Part shown: one piece after another, positions 63,422-64,000 of the stretch
How positions within the stretch are numbered: the stretch's first letter is position 1
Layout of the letters: each line of letters begins with the position of its first letter
NCBI GenBank assembly: GCA_006176705.1
Contig: QRFJ01000295.1
Span: forward strand, 724,001 to 788,000
Direction: 5' to 3'
DNA from: Cocos nucifera
Taxonomy: Eukaryota > Streptophyta > Magnoliopsida > Arecales > Arecaceae
Length of the DNA stretch: 64,000 bases
Made by a program: the position numbers and the translations under genes
Notes under the pieces: model-generated
Told to the model about the DNA's origin: nothing
The model's input: the letters and a program-made list of their open reading frames with translations, nothing else
Database searches by the model: none

Positions 63422-64000
63422 GTGGGTTGGTTTTCCATCTTAATTTGTTATAATGCAAAATTGGACGTGCGCACACACACACACACCAGTAGTGGAGGGG
63501 ACAAGTGATAATATAACAGAATTACATACTAGTGTAACATTTAAAAGAGTAAGAGTATTGAAAGCGGGAATATGGAAATTTATTGAAAACTTAAGAGATT
63601 TGAGAAAAGATTTACTTTATTGAAGCTTGAACTTGAATACACAGCAAACTTGAATATAGCAAACTTGAGTATAACCAACAAGGATGAGTTTTGGGATATA
63701 CGATTTTTGGAGAGGAGAGGAGAGGAGAGGATGGGAGAGGGGAAAGGGATTCTTGTTTTGTGTTTTTCAGCTTGTCTTTCTTCAGCAACCTTCTTTGTCT
63801 TTTATAGAGATTTGCGGACTTCAGGGTTTCTTAATTCTGGAGGAACTTGATTGGATATTTTTGTCATATTATTATCCTTGGTATACCTTGTATCTAGAAA
63901 ATCATGGGTATAATCCTTAGGCGTCGGTTGTTTTGCAAAACTTTGGATTTCTGAAACCTGGCCTTTTGGTGGTTTTACTATTGAGGAGTAAAACCATAGG
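63422..64000 (+). other. Start of intron 10 of the EFR3 homologue, to window end
   Basis: The donor GTGGGT follows exon 10. The sequence has a short CA run (63472-63485) and a GAGAG/GAGGA repeat (63710-63740). The next coding exon was not found before the window ends. Confidence 0.5.

Overview
This is a plant nuclear segment, most likely from a monocot. A palm is my guess, from the style of the genes and repeats, and I could not test it. It carries four spliced protein genes. Introns are long and AT-rich with GT-AG borders (one GC-AG), and the spaces between genes are filled with decayed transposable elements, fold-back repeats and microsatellites. I rebuilt exon structures by hand from splice sites and reading phase. 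All three complete genes close to an exact multiple of three.

Layout: (1) 1-6309, a decayed Ty3/gypsy retrotransposon on the minus strand with gag, protease, RT, RNase H, a second (archaeal-type) RNase H and integrase, which places it in the Tat lineage. (2) 7332-16112, minus, an eight-exon receptor-like kinase of the ALE2 type (741 aa). (3) About 16.1-26.4 kb, no convincing gene: AT-rich tandem repeats, a duplicated ~600 bp unit and fold-back repeats. (4) 27247-29811, plus, a PAPA-1/zf-HIT protein, the INO80 chromatin-remodelling subunit B (Ies2) homologue (611 aa). (5) 30254-37187, an interrupted fold-back element. Its middle holds an LTR element (30633-36743) with gag but no pol; a tandem array of short palindromes lies where pol would be. 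(6) 37.7-40.2 kb, a LINE RNase H relic, a TIR-ended repeat and degenerate tandem repeats. (7) 40577-49148, plus, an RPAP3-like TPR co-chaperone (448 aa) with a GC-AG intron and a long inverted repeat in its last intron. (8) 49.1-54.0 kb, repeats and no clear gene. (9) 54467-63421 and beyond the right edge, plus, the first ten coding exons of an EFR3/SEMI-ROLLED LEAF2-like protein.

The genes do not form a pathway; eukaryotic neighbours are independent. The INO80B and RPAP3 homologues both have TGGGCY (site II) motifs just upstream, as is common for housekeeping genes. The most unusual object is the gag-only LTR element with its array of about 25 units, each carrying two GGAGAT/ATCTCC dyads. 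It shares a primer-binding-site region with the Tat element at the left edge, which suggests a non-autonomous/autonomous relationship.
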